Assembly: GCF_014635485.1 (NCBI RefSeq)
Contig: NZ_BMCX01000001.1
Coordinates: 1-64,000, forward strand
DNA: 64,000 nt
Reading direction: 5' to 3'
Source: Corynebacterium pelargi
GTDB lineage: Bacteria > Actinomycetota > Actinomycetes > Mycobacteriales > Mycobacteriaceae
Positions 17,273-26,678 of this stretch are shown piece after piece (within the stretch, counting starts at the first letter, position 1; each line of letters opens with the position of its first letter). The notes under the pieces are model-generated. The model was not told the origin of the DNA. It made no database searches and was given only the letters and a program-made list of their open reading frames with translations. Made by a program: the position numbers and the translations under genes.

Positions 17273-18172
17273 GTGACACCAACCGCTCGCCGTGATGGCA
17301 CACCGGACAAAGGCAGGGGCAAGAACAAGCCCGCGCCGAAGCAGCCGCAGAAGCAGCGCGCCTCGGAGATGATCATCTCCAACGCGAAACCGGCTCGTCA
17401 TCAACATAAGGCCCCAGATTTGGATCAAGCCAAAGCTGGTGAGCCTATTCGTTTGCAAAAAGTGCTCGCGCAGGCCGGTGTGGCCTCTAGGCGCCACTCC
17501 GAGATCCTGATCGACGCAGGCCGCGTGGAAGTCAATGGCCGTGTGATTCGTAAGCAGGGTGTTCGCGTGGATCCGAATACCGATGTGATTCGCGTGGATG
17601 GGGTTCGCATCAACGTCAACGAAGACATGGAGTACTTCGTGCTGAATAAGCCCCGTGGCGTGCAATCGACCATGAGTGACGAGATGGGTCGTCCCTGTGT
17701 CGGCGATATCGTGAGCGAGAAAATCGCCGCTGGCCAGCGTCTCTTCCACGTCGGTCGACTCGATGCCGATACCGAAGGTTTGCTGCTTTTAACCAACGAT
17801 GGTGAATTGGCTAACCGTTTGACCCACCCGAAGTATGAGGTGGCCAAGACCTATCTGGCTACCGTGCAGGGTGAAGCTGATCGTGCACTCATTCGCCGTT
17901 TGCGTGAGGGCATCGAGCTTGACGACGGCCCCGCGAAAGCAGATTTTGTGCAGATCATCGATGTGTACGAGGGTCGTTCGCTGGTGCGTGTGGAACTCCA
18001 CGAAGGTCGCAAGCACATCGTGCGTCGCATGCTCAAAGAGGCAGGTTTCCCAGTCGAGCGCCTCGTTCGCACCAAATTGCACACCGTCCAACTCGGCGAC
18101 ATGAAACCCGGCGGTATCCGTGCCTTGAACCGCTCCGAGCTGAGCAGCCTGTACAAAGTGGTGGGGATGTAA
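17273..18172 (+). CDS. rluB: RluB-type 23S rRNA pseudouridine synthase
   Basis: This enzyme makes pseudouridine in 23S rRNA (position 2605 in E. coli RluB). The 299-residue protein has a Lys/Pro-rich N-terminal extension (1-55), an S4 domain (about 58-105) and the RsuA-family catalytic domain with Asp164 in the motif GRLDADTEGLLLLTNDG. Other motifs are LNKPRGVQST and GRKHIVRRML. The start is GTG 17273 with AGGAAG upstream. cmk follows after 3 bases, forming the scpB-rluB-cmk-der run. Exact uridine target is inferred from synteny (Rv1711). Confidence 0.92.
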   Translation: MTPTARRDGTPDKGRGKNKPAPKQPQKQRASEMIISNAKPARHQHKAPDLDQAKAGEPIRLQKVLAQAGVASRRHSEILIDAGRVEVNGRVIRKQGVRVDPNTDVIRVDGVRINVNEDMEYFVLNKPRGVQSTMSDEMGRPCVGDIVSEKIAAGQRLFHVGRLDADTEGLLLLTNDGELANRLTHPKYEVAKTYLATVQGEADRALIRRLREGIELDDGPAKADFVQIIDVYEGRSLVRVELHEGRKHIVRRMLKEAGFPVERLVRTKLHTVQLGDMKPGGIRALNRSELSSLYKVVGM

Positions 18173-18175
18173 AAC

Positions 18176-18886
18176 ATGCAGTACCAAGATCTCAACAATT
18201 GCCCCTCCGGGCTCATCGTGGCAGTCGATGGTCCATCAGGAGCCGGAAAATCCACGGTCTGCCGCGCGGTTGCTGAACGCTTTGGCGCTCAGTACCTCGA
18301 CACCGGCGCCATGTACCGCGTTGCCACCCTGCATGTGCTCCAGCAGGGCATCAGCCCCGAAGACACCGACGCAGTCATCCGCGCTACCAGCTCATTGCCA
18401 CTTGAAGTCAATGACGATCCGAAGTCCAAAGAAGTGCTGCTTGCCGGCAGGGACGTTTCCGCAGAGATCCGCGGCCCGGAGGTTACAGCCCACGTGTCTG
18501 CGGTTTCGGCGATCCCGGAAGTCCGCCACAACCTCGTGGCCCTCCAACGTGGCCTAGCGCTCAAAGCGGGCCGTTGCGTGCTCGATGGAAGGGATATCGG
18601 CACCCACGTGTTGGCAGATGCCCCGCTGAAGGTTTTCCTCACCGCGTCTGCTGAAGTGCGTGCGCAGCGTCGCCATGAACAAGACATTGCCGCTGGCCGC
18701 GAAAGCGATTACCAGGCTGTACTTGCAGATGTGCAACGCCGCGATACCGCCGACTCCACCAGGGCAACCTCACCACTGCGCCCCGCCGATGATGCAACGC
18801 TAGTGGACACTTCAGATATGACCCTCGATCAAGTGATCGATCGCATCACCGACTTGGTGATTGCCTCTGCAGAAAGGGCGAGCTAA
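18176..18886 (+). CDS. cmk: cytidylate kinase
   Basis: It phosphorylates CMP and dCMP with ATP. The 236-residue protein has the P-loop GPSGAGKS (19-26), the DTGAMYR CMP-binding motif and the [21 protein letters not shown] segment typical of Cmk. It is 3 bases downstream of rluB and its TAA stop shares one base with the der ATG, so this is one operon. Length is usual. The essential pyrimidine gene pyrG, also expected in this general region, is not present. Confidence 0.95.
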   Translation: MQYQDLNNCPSGLIVAVDGPSGAGKSTVCRAVAERFGAQYLDTGAMYRVATLHVLQQGISPEDTDAVIRATSSLPLEVNDDPKSKEVLLAGRDVSAEIRGPEVTAHVSAVSAIPEVRHNLVALQRGLALKAGRCVLDGRDIGTHVLADAPLKVFLTASAEVRAQRRHEQDIAAGRESDYQAVLADVQRRDTADSTRATSPLRPADDATLVDTSDMTLDQVIDRITDLVIASAERAS

Positions 18887-20400
18887 TGAGCGACGAACCC
18901 CAAAACTTCAACGAAGCAGCACACGAAGACTCCCAGGAATTCAACTTCGACAATGAGACGGAGTTTTTCCAGGAGATCAACGAAGAGGACTTCGCCGATG
19001 CAGACTTCGGTGAAGACTACGACGAAGAAGACTGGTCGGCCCTAGAGGCAGCCCTCGGCATCGACACCGAACCTCACCTCCGTGAGGATCTGTGCACCGT
19101 GGCAATTGTTGGGCGCCCCAACGTTGGCAAATCCACGCTGGTCAACCGCTTCATTGGACGTCGAGAAGCTGTGGTGGAAGATTTTCCCGGCGTGACTCGC
19201 GACCGCATCTCCTACCTTGCGGATTGGGGCGGCAAGCGTTTTTGGGTGCAAGATACCGGCGGCTGGGACCCGAATGTGAAAGGCATTCACGCAGCCATCG
19301 CGCGCCAAGCCGAGATGGCCATGGAAACAGCCGATGTGATCATCATGGTGGTAGACACCAAGGTGGGTATCACCGAAACTGATGCCGTGATGGCCAAGAT
19401 GCTTCAGCGCGCAACGGTCCCGGTGATCCTAGTGGCCAATAAGTTCGACTCCGATAACCAATACGCCGATATGGCGGAGTTTTATGCCCTCGGCCTTGGC
19501 GATCCCTGGCCCGTTTCTGCGCAACACGGCCGCGGCGGCGCCGACGTGCTTGACCAAGTGCTCGCATCCTTCCCGGAAAAGCCAAGGTCTAGCTCCATTG
19601 TGGAAGGCCCACGCCGCGTGGCACTCGTGGGCAAGCCCAACGTGGGCAAGTCCTCGCTGCTGAACAAGATCTCCGGCGAAGATCGTTCCGTGGTGGACAA
19701 TGTCGCAGGCACCACCGTCGACCCGGTGGACTCCTTGGTGCAGCTTGACCAGCAGCTTTGGCGCTTTGTTGATACTGCCGGGCTTCGCAAGAAGGTCAAG
19801 CAGGCACAAGGCCACGAGTACTACGCATCCCTGCGTACCCGCGGCGCCATCGAATCGGCCGAAATCTGCATCTTCATGATCGATGCCTCCGAGCCGGTAT
19901 CCGAGCAGGATCAGCGCGTGCTGGCCATGATTTTGGAAGCCGGCAAAGCCTTAGTGCTGGTGTTTAATAAGTGGGACCTCATGGATGAGGATCGCCGCTG
20001 GGAGCTCGATCGCGAACTCGATCTGCAATTGGCGCATATTCCCTGGGTCAAGCGGGTGAATATCTCCGCGAAAACCGGCCGTGCGCTGCAAAAGATCGAA
20101 CCGTTTATGATCGAGGCGCTCGAAAGCTGGGACAAGCGCGTCACCACCGGCCAGCTCAATACCTGGTTGCGCGCGACCATTGCCCAGAACCCACCGCCAA
20201 TGAAGGGTGGTCGCGTCCCCCGCGTGCTCTTTGCTACGCAGGCATCTACTCGCCCTCCGGTGATTGTGCTGTTTACCACCGGCTTCCTTGATGCGGGTTA
20301 TCGTCGCTACTTGGAGCGCAAATTCCGCGAGCAGTTCGGATTCGAAGGCTCGCCGGTGAAAATCGCCGTGCGTGTGCGCGAACGTCGCTCCAAGCGCTAA
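18886..20400 (+). CDS. der: Der (EngA), ribosome-assembly double GTPase
   Basis: Der has two tandem GTPase domains and is needed for 50S maturation. The 504-residue protein has first G1 GRPNVGKS (76-83) with DTGGWD and NKFD, and second G1 GKPNVGKS (249-256) with DTAGL and NKWD, followed by a C-terminal KH-like domain. The N-terminal 65 residues are a very acidic extension (Asp/Glu/Phe) seen in corynebacterial Der. The start overlaps the cmk stop. The gene ends 4 bases into a convergent methyltransferase gene. Confidence 0.95.
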   Translation: MSDEPQNFNEAAHEDSQEFNFDNETEFFQEINEEDFADADFGEDYDEEDWSALEAALGIDTEPHLREDLCTVAIVGRPNVGKSTLVNRFIGRREAVVEDFPGVTRDRISYLADWGGKRFWVQDTGGWDPNVKGIHAAIARQAEMAMETADVIIMVVDTKVGITETDAVMAKMLQRATVPVILVANKFDSDNQYADMAEFYALGLGDPWPVSAQHGRGGADVLDQVLASFPEKPRSSSIVEGPRRVALVGKPNVGKSSLLNKISGEDRSVVDNVAGTTVDPVDSLVQLDQQLWRFVDTAGLRKKVKQAQGHEYYASLRTRGAIESAEICIFMIDASEPVSEQDQRVLAMILEAGKALVLVFNKWDLMDEDRRWELDRELDLQLAHIPWVKRVNISAKTGRALQKIEPFMIEALESWDKRVTTGQLNTWLRATIAQNPPPMKGGRVPRVLFATQASTRPPVIVLFTTGFLDAGYRRYLERKFREQFGFEGSPVKIAVRVRERRSKR

Positions 20401-21182
20401 GCACGCCGCCTCAGCACAAAGGCATCGTGGCGATAGGGCAGGGTGACTTCTCCTTCTGGGTCTAGGCCAAGGTGGTCGATATACCAATCGAGGTTCGAAG
20501 TCATCTTTGCCCTGGTGTTTGGCGATGCCCGCAGCCAATAGGAGCGCGTGTGCATTAAGGTGTGCAGATCAGCAACCGGCAGCGTCTGGCTAAAGCGGCA
20601 GCGAAGCGTGCGCTCGATGGCAAACTCCTTGCCGATGTTCGGCACAAAGCCCTCGGCGAGTGTGTCGCCGGCGTGGGTGATTCGGGTAAGCCGGTGCACC
20701 CAGGGGACGGCCACGTCGAGGGTGTTCCACAGCAATACCACCACACCATCGGGGCGAAGCACGCGGGCGAATTCGCTACTGGCTGCTACCGGGTCGAGCC
20801 AGTGCCAGGTTTGGGCACAGCTAATCAGGTCGACGCTGGCGTCGACAAGCCCTAAGGCCTCGGCCTTGGCCTGGATACAAGGCAATTGGTGGTGGTGGCG
20901 AAATTGGGTGAGCATTTCTTTGCTGAGATCGCTGCCAATGACCTTTGCGTGGGGGAAGGCTTGAGCCAATTGTTCGCTGAAGATCCCGGTGCCACATCCA
21001 ACGTCGATGATCCGCGTGGCCTGCGGTATGAGGGAAAACACCTGCTCTGGGTACCGGGGGCGCACCCGGTGATAATCATCAACCTCGCTGCTAAAGGCTT
21101 TGGCTTGAAGTTCGCGGTGCAAGGCATCGCGGAATTTCGGAGCATGCTGCCTGGATTTCGGAGGGATTGGGCGGTGCGTCAC
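20397..21182 (-). CDS. class I SAM-dependent methyltransferase (UbiE/Methyltransf_11 type)
   Basis: This 261-residue protein has SAM motif [17 protein letters not shown], the acidic loop GSDLSKEML and the post-motif segment [15 protein letters not shown], which is common in small-molecule methyltransferases of the Methyltransf_11 family. GTG 21182 is chosen because a TAGAAT -10 element lies 8 bases upstream, suggesting a leaderless message, and because residues before it look non-conserved. It converges with der, the stop codons overlapping, and diverges from the esterase gene. The substrate is unknown. Confidence 0.8.
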   Translation of the reverse strand: MTHRPIPPKSRQHAPKFRDALHRELQAKAFSSEVDDYHRVRPRYPEQVFSLIPQATRIIDVGCGTGIFSEQLAQAFPHAKVIGSDLSKEMLTQFRHHHQLPCIQAKAEALGLVDASVDLISCAQTWHWLDPVAASSEFARVLRPDGVVVLLWNTLDVAVPWVHRLTRITHAGDTLAEGFVPNIGKEFAIERTLRCRFSQTLPVADLHTLMHTRSYWLRASPNTRAKMTSNLDWYIDHLGLDPEGEVTLPYRHDAFVLRRRA

Positions 21183-21190
21183 GATGGTTG

Positions 21191-21196
21191 ATTCTA
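21191..21196 (-). promoter_or_regulatory. -10 element of the methyltransferase gene
   Basis: TAGAAT on the minus strand ends 8 bases before GTG 21182, the spacing expected for leaderless transcription in corynebacteria. No convincing -35 was identified. Confidence 0.4.
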
Positions 21197-21292
21197 GCGA
21201 TCCAGATACCCGGATTGAGAAGCAGGGATGAAAATGCTGGGAAGTTACTGAATCCGCTTGGCAATCCATTGCATTTGTTGAACACTACTTTC

Positions 21293-22540
21293 ATGCATCT
21301 TGTCCAAGAATTCAGCCTGACCACCCCGGCGGTGGTGTGGGCGGCAACAGCAGTGCTGTGTGCCTGCGTCCTTCTGAGCACGTGGCGGCTGCTGCAAGGA
21401 CGAGGCCTGCGCTTTGTGCTCATCGCCGCAATGGGTGTTGGAGCGATCATGTTTGCGATGCGGTGGGGCATCGAAGGATGGTGGCGACCATTTCCCGATG
21501 CCATCCCTTGGCAGATCTATGCCGGTGTAGGTGTGTGCATCTTTGGGCTGCTAGCGCTGTTGTGTGCGAAAAAACGGGTGCTGCTGAGCTTTCTTGTGCT
21601 GTTGAGTGTGCTGAGCACATTGCTTGTGGGCAATAACGTCTATCAGCTCTATCCCACCGTCGGGAGCGTGGTGTCCCATGATCACGCAGAGCGGATGAGC
21701 TGGGAGGAATTCCAGGCGGCGTTGAATAAGAAGACCCTGCCTAGGGATCAGGGGGTGCTGCTGAGTCTCCAGCTTGATTCACCCCGCTCTGGATTTAAGG
21801 CGCGCAAAGCCCAGGTGTATCTTCCTCCCGCGTATTGGCGTAGCGATACCGCCTTGCCGGTGCTGGTGATGATGGCGGGTAATCCCGGCAGGCCAGAAGA
21901 TTGGTTCGGTGCGGGTATGGCCGATCGCGCGGCTGATCAATATCAACAAGCCCACGGTGGTGTGGCTCCGATTATCGCTAGCGTTGATGCCACCGGAAGC
22001 TATACCGCCAACCCCGGCTGTACTGATAGCCCCGGGAGCAATGTGGCCACCTATCTCTCACAAGACGTGCCTGAGCAGCTTCAACAAAAGCTCAAGGTGG
22101 ATCCTGATCAACAGCATTGGACCATTGGCGGTTTAAGTTATGGCGGAACCTGCGCATTGCAGATCGCCACGAATGCCCCGCAAGCCTATGGCAATTTCCT
22201 TGATTTCTCTGGTGAATTAGAGCCCAGCATCGGTACCCATGAACAAACAGTGACCAAGCTCTTTGAGGGCTCAGAGGCGAAGTTCAAGGCCCATAATCCG
22301 GCCGATCTTTTGCAAAAGCATGAACATGATGGCCGTTATCGCCACCTGTCAGGTGTGTTTATTGCGGGTGATCGCGACCATCAGGCCGTGCACGATCTGC
22401 AGGCCTTGCACAAGCGCGCTGAGGCGGCAGGGATCAAGAGTCAATTCCGCACGATTAAAGGTGGGCACGATTTCGGCACCTGGCGCACCGCCTTCGAGCA
22501 GAGCCTGCCTTGGGTAGCGAAGCAAGGAAAGCTGGAATAG
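21293..22540 (+). CDS. membrane-anchored esterase of the mycolyltransferase-like family
   Basis: The 415-residue protein starts with four hydrophobic segments (about 12-33, 38-58, 72-92 and 95-115) and continues with an extracytoplasmic esterase-D/antigen-85-like hydrolase domain. The nucleophile is Ser282 in GGLSYGG. Candidate acid and base are Asp360 or Asp362 (AGDRDH) and His392 (GGHDFGTW), so the triad appears complete. Proteins of this form occur in mycolic-acid bacteria and may act on mycolate or other acyl esters in the envelope; the substrate is not known. ATG 21293 is preferred over the open frame back to 21167, which would overlap the divergent methyltransferase start. Confidence 0.75.
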   Translation: MHLVQEFSLTTPAVVWAATAVLCACVLLSTWRLLQGRGLRFVLIAAMGVGAIMFAMRWGIEGWWRPFPDAIPWQIYAGVGVCIFGLLALLCAKKRVLLSFLVLLSVLSTLLVGNNVYQLYPTVGSVVSHDHAERMSWEEFQAALNKKTLPRDQGVLLSLQLDSPRSGFKARKAQVYLPPAYWRSDTALPVLVMMAGNPGRPEDWFGAGMADRAADQYQQAHGGVAPIIASVDATGSYTANPGCTDSPGSNVATYLSQDVPEQLQQKLKVDPDQQHWTIGGLSYGGTCALQIATNAPQAYGNFLDFSGELEPSIGTHEQTVTKLFEGSEAKFKAHNPADLLQKHEHDGRYRHLSGVFIAGDRDHQAVHDLQALHKRAEAAGIKSQFRTIKGGHDFGTWRTAFEQSLPWVAKQGKLE

Positions 22541-22616
22541 TCCGCGATGGAGATAGCCTTTCGACGTCCCACGCGGCGAATTCCTCACGCCCCCAAGGCA
22601 GGTTAGAGGTGTAGGG

Positions 22617-23339
22617 CTAGACCACCATCCGGTAGCCCACGCCGAGCTCAGTGATCAGGTACTGCGGATGGCCTGGGTCTTTTTCTAATTTCTGCCGGAG
22701 CTGAGACATATATACCCGCAGGTAATTCGTCTCTTTGGAATACGCCTGCCCCCACACAGCCTGGAGCAGATCCGTCTTGTGCACCAATTGACCTCGGTGG
22801 CGCAAGAGGTATTCCACGATGCCCCACTCCCGCGGCGTGAGGTGGACCTGTTGGCCTTCAACAGTCACGGTGGAACTTTGAAGGTTAAACACCACACGCT
22901 CGTCGGAAGTGCTGATTACCGGCTTTTCTTCTTCCTTATCCGCCGGAGCGCGGCGCAGCACCGCGCGCACCCGGGCGAGCAGTTCACCAACCGAGAATGG
23001 TTTGGTGATGTAGTCGTCCGCGCCTTCGTCCAAAGCGTTGATCTTGCCGGGTTCGTCGTGGCGTGCAGAGACGACGATGATGGGAAGCTCGCTCCACTTG
23101 CGTACAGAACGCAGCACTTCCAAACCACTGAGATCTGGCAGCCCTAGATCCAATAAAATGACGCTGGGCTGCCAAGATCCGATGATCTTGAGCGCCTGGC
23201 TGGCGGTGGTGGCCACTTTCATCTCATAGCCCCTGGCCTTGAAGTTCACCATGACGGCGTTTGCCAATGGAACGTCATCTTCAACCAGCAGAACCCGCTC
23301 GGCCTCCTGAGCCTGGCCTTGTTTCTCGTGTCCTTTCAC
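22617..23339 (-). CDS. kdpE: KdpE, response regulator of potassium uptake
   Basis: KdpE activates the kdp operon when KdpD signals low K+ or osmotic stress. The 240-residue OmpR/PhoB-type regulator has a receiver domain with the acidic pair Asp21-Asp22, phosphoacceptor Asp64 (LLDLGLPD) and the lysine of ITKPFS, then a winged-helix DNA-binding domain (about 145-240, ending ELGVGYRMVV). It is the last gene of the operon, 22 bases after kdpD. Its predicted operator is the TTAA direct repeat at 30631-30651. Confidence 0.94.
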   Translation of the reverse strand: MKGHEKQGQAQEAERVLLVEDDVPLANAVMVNFKARGYEMKVATTASQALKIIGSWQPSVILLDLGLPDLSGLEVLRSVRKWSELPIIVVSARHDEPGKINALDEGADDYITKPFSVGELLARVRAVLRRAPADKEEEKPVISTSDERVVFNLQSSTVTVEGQQVHLTPREWGIVEYLLRHRGQLVHKTDLLQAVWGQAYSKETNYLRVYMSQLRQKLEKDPGHPQYLITELGVGYRMVV

Positions 23340-23361
23340 GAAAGATTCTCCTTATATCAAC

Positions 23362-25989
23362 CTATTCAGTTCCATCAGCCACAGACAGGGTGAGCACCAG
23401 GGTAGCCCCGCCACCCGGGGTGTGCTCTGCCCGCACGCTTCCATCCATTGCTTCGGCAAAGCCCTGAGCCACAGCCAAGCCAAGGCCAAGCCCCACGGAG
23501 TTTGCGTTCTGGTCGCCCAGGCGCTGGAAGGGCATGAAAATCTCGTCGATCTTATCGTCGGGGATGCCCGGGCCGTGGTCGATCACCGAGATCTCCACCG
23601 TCTCACCCACACCTTGGCCCTTGATTAATAACTCGGAATCGGGCGCGTACTTGCGGGCATTGATCACGATATTGGACAAGATTCGCTGCACCAGCCCTGC
23701 ATCGCCGCGCACCGGGGGCAGATCCTCTGGTATCTCCACCTTGATGTGCCCGGCGGCCTCCGGCAGCTCGGTGCATACGGCTTCGACCACTTCTTCTACA
23801 TCTACCGCACGGTTGCGGATGGTGACGGTATTGGAATTCAACCTGCTCATATCCAGCAAGTTGCCAATGACCGTTTCCAACCGGTCGGTAGAGCTTTCAA
23901 TCGTCTCAATGAGCAACTGGCGTGACTCCTCATCGAGCTCAATATCATCCATGGTCAGACCAGATACCGCCGCTTTGATCCCGGCAAGCGGAGTGCGCAA
24001 ATCATGCGATACCGCAGTCAGCAACGCCGTTCCCACGCGGTTGCCGGCCTCTAAAGCTGCGGTTGCTCGGCGCATCGCGTCGATTTCTTGGCGGTCGATG
24101 ATCGCCGTGATCCTGGCGCCGTGGGCTTCGATCATGGAGAACTGCTGCGGGGTGAGCTCAGCGCCACCCACCAACAACCGCAGGCCGTCGCCTACACCGA
24201 CGTGCGTAGGCTTCCCATCGGCAGCCCAGGGTGCGCTGATGCCTTGCTCATCGGTGGTTTCCAGCGTCACCCACATCTTTCGTTCCTTGCTATAACGCTG
24301 CAGGTCGACGCGACGCAGGCGGAAGGTTTGGCTTAAGCGTGTGAGTAGTTGGGGAATATCGTCACCGTCGTGCACCACGCCTCGTGCTAGGTCGGACAGC
24401 ACCATGGCCTGGCCTAGGCGTTGCGTTGCCTGGGCGCGCCGGCGCTCTGATAACTCCACCACCCAGGCCACCGCGGCGGCGATGATGAGGAAGAAAATGA
24501 TCTGCGTGAGGCTTTCGGGTTCCGTGACGGTAAAGGTGTGCGTTGGGATGGTAAAAAACCAGTTGGCCAGCAAGGAGCCGGTCACCACCGCAGCTAGCGC
24601 CGGCAGCATGCCTCCGGCAAGTGCAGCGAACACCACCACGGTGAGATAGCCCAGCAACAGCGCGCCCAGATATTCCGGCTCGAGGTTTAGTGGCAGCACC
24701 GCGGCGGTGAGCAGGGGAGGGCCAAGCAACGCGATGAGCCAACCCGTGACCAATCGCATCACGCTAAAACGGCCGGTGTTGCGGGAGCGTTTCTTTTCTG
24801 TTTGCTTCTCCCGCTCCAAGGTGGACACGATGTGCACGTCGATGGGGCCGGACCCGTCGATGATGCGTCCGCTGAGGCCACCGCCGAAGATACGACTAAT
24901 ACGCCCACCCAGGCCGATCACTAACTGCGAGGCATTGACCGCCCGCGCGAATTCCAGCAACGTTTCGGCAACATCGTCGCCGACCACCACGCGCCACTGC
25001 CCTCCGAGGGAATCGGTCAGTTCTTGCAGGCGCCGCAGCCTCTTAGGAGTGTCGGTGGCCAGTGCATCGTCTTCGCCGGCAACGTGCACCACAATCATTT
25101 CGCGCCCGGCTACGCGCCCGGTCACTCTCGCGCCACGTCGGATAATCGCCTCGGCACCGGCATCGCCTTGTACCGCAACCACGACGCGTTCGCGAGTAGG
25201 CCAGTGCTTTTGTTCATTATTGGTCTTGCGGTAGGTTTCGAGGACTTCTTCAACTTTGTCTGCAAGCCACAGCAGCGCCAGTTCACGAAGCGCGGTGAGG
25301 TTGCCAACTTTGAAGTAATTATTCAGCGCCGTTTCGGCCTGCTGCTGGCGATAGACCTCGCCTCGCGCCAGGCGGATGCGCAGTGCATCGGGGGTGAGGT
25401 CTACCAGCTCGATTTCATCGGCGTCGCGCAGCACTTGATCGGGTACGGTTTCTCGCTGGCGGGTGCCGGTGACGGCAGCGACCACGTCGTTGAGCGACTC
25501 AAGGTGCTGGATATTCATGGTGGAAATGACGTTGATCCCCGCATCTAAGAGGGTATAAACGTCGTGCCAGCGCTTCTTTTCCGGCTCCGCCACGTGGTTG
25601 AGGCCCGGCGCGCTGCCAGCGTCACCTTCGCCCCCGGTGCTTCGCCCGGCGTTGCCTGCGGCCGAATTGCCCGCCACCAACGCTGGTTCGGCGCTCACGA
25701 CGGTGTGGGCCAATTCGTCCACCAGGATGGTATCGGGGTTGGCGGCAATGGCGGCCTCGACGTCGAGGTCGGTGTAGGTGCCGCCGCGATAACTAAATTC
25801 CTTGCGGGGCAGGACAGGTAGACCGTCGACAAGCGACTTGGTGCGCTCGCGCCCATGGTCTTCGACCAACCCCACCAACACGTTGTTGCCACGCGATTGC
25901 AGATCGTGGGCTTCGTTGAGCATGGCACAGGTTTTACCTACGCCGGGGGCGAAGCCGAGGTAAACCTTGAGCGTGCCACGCTTTGTCAT
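23362..25989 (-). CDS. kdpD: KdpD, potassium sensor histidine kinase
   Basis: KdpD senses K+ limitation and controls KdpE phosphorylation. The 875-residue protein has the N-terminal KdpD domain with the P-loop GFAPGVGKT (12-20), a universal-stress-like domain, four clustered transmembrane segments near the middle (from WLIALLGPPLLTAAVLPL to LTQIIFFLIIAAAVAWVV), a GAF-like linker, the phosphohistidine motif VSHDLRTPLAG and an ATPase domain with DHGPGIPDDK and GLGLGLAVAQGF. All domains are complete. It lies between kdpC (56-base gap) and kdpE (22-base gap). Confidence 0.95.
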   Translation of the reverse strand: MTKRGTLKVYLGFAPGVGKTCAMLNEAHDLQSRGNNVLVGLVEDHGRERTKSLVDGLPVLPRKEFSYRGGTYTDLDVEAAIAANPDTILVDELAHTVVSAEPALVAGNSAAGNAGRSTGGEGDAGSAPGLNHVAEPEKKRWHDVYTLLDAGINVISTMNIQHLESLNDVVAAVTGTRQRETVPDQVLRDADEIELVDLTPDALRIRLARGEVYRQQQAETALNNYFKVGNLTALRELALLWLADKVEEVLETYRKTNNEQKHWPTRERVVVAVQGDAGAEAIIRRGARVTGRVAGREMIVVHVAGEDDALATDTPKRLRRLQELTDSLGGQWRVVVGDDVAETLLEFARAVNASQLVIGLGGRISRIFGGGLSGRIIDGSGPIDVHIVSTLEREKQTEKKRSRNTGRFSVMRLVTGWLIALLGPPLLTAAVLPLNLEPEYLGALLLGYLTVVVFAALAGGMLPALAAVVTGSLLANWFFTIPTHTFTVTEPESLTQIIFFLIIAAAVAWVVELSERRRAQATQRLGQAMVLSDLARGVVHDGDDIPQLLTRLSQTFRLRRVDLQRYSKERKMWVTLETTDEQGISAPWAADGKPTHVGVGDGLRLLVGGAELTPQQFSMIEAHGARITAIIDRQEIDAMRRATAALEAGNRVGTALLTAVSHDLRTPLAGIKAAVSGLTMDDIELDEESRQLLIETIESSTDRLETVIGNLLDMSRLNSNTVTIRNRAVDVEEVVEAVCTELPEAAGHIKVEIPEDLPPVRGDAGLVQRILSNIVINARKYAPDSELLIKGQGVGETVEISVIDHGPGIPDDKIDEIFMPFQRLGDQNANSVGLGLGLAVAQGFAEAMDGSVRAEHTPGGGATLVLTLSVADGTE

Positions 25990-26045
25990 GCTGGAAGAAT
26001 CTCCTTGTCTTTTGCCCGCTTGAGCTGCAGCGGGCGTGAGATCAC

Positions 26046-26642
26046 TTAGTTCTGGGCGCCTGCCTTGGCATTGGCGATATCCACATTGAGAGTAACCACA
26101 TTGACCGGGGTGCCGTGGGTAGATCCATTAAAAGCAGACTGCTCATTGTCGTTGACCAGTTGCTCCACCGTGGCGCGGTCGAGGCCGCTTTCGCGAGCAA
26201 CGCGGGGAATCTGCAGCTCGGCGTAGGCACGGGAGATCTGTGGATCCAGACCAGAACCGCTCGCGGTCACCGCATCCACCGGGACCTTATCAGGGGAGAC
26301 GTTTTCGCGTTGAGCAATCTCCGCGCGGCGCTGCTCCACCAGAGCCTGGTACTCCGGGTCGAAGGGCGAGAGGTTGGAGGCGGAGGAAGACATGGCGTCG
26401 TATCCATCATCACCGGCGGCAGACGGCCGTGGCACGAAATAACCGGGCTCGGTGACTGCCTGGGCGATTAGGGAACTACCCACGACTTGTCCGGAGGAAT
26501 CCTTGATGTAGGAACCGTCTGCTTTGGCCGGCATGATGCGGCCTACGCCGAAGATCACCAAAGGATAGATAACGCCCAGCAGCACCGTGAGCAGAAGGAA
26601 TGCTCGCACCGTGGTGGAGAGTAATCGAGTTGATGTTTTCAT
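26046..26642 (-). CDS. kdpC: KdpC, potassium-transporting ATPase subunit C
   Basis: KdpC is the single-span subunit that stabilises the KdpFABC complex and aids nucleotide binding. The 198-residue protein has one N-terminal transmembrane helix (about 11-33, FLLLTVLLGVIYPLVIFGVG) and an outside domain with the family motifs GSSLIAQ, YFVPRPSA, VTASGSGLDPQIS and VNVVTLN. Length and order after kdpB are normal. Confidence 0.95.
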   Translation of the reverse strand: MKTSTRLLSTTVRAFLLLTVLLGVIYPLVIFGVGRIMPAKADGSYIKDSSGQVVGSSLIAQAVTEPGYFVPRPSAAGDDGYDAMSSSASNLSPFDPEYQALVEQRRAEIAQRENVSPDKVPVDAVTASGSGLDPQISRAYAELQIPRVARESGLDRATVEQLVNDNEQSAFNGSTHGTPVNVVTLNVDIANAKAGAQN

Positions 26643-26678
26643 GATTTGAACCTTTCTGTGCAGTTCCGGTGAGCTCTG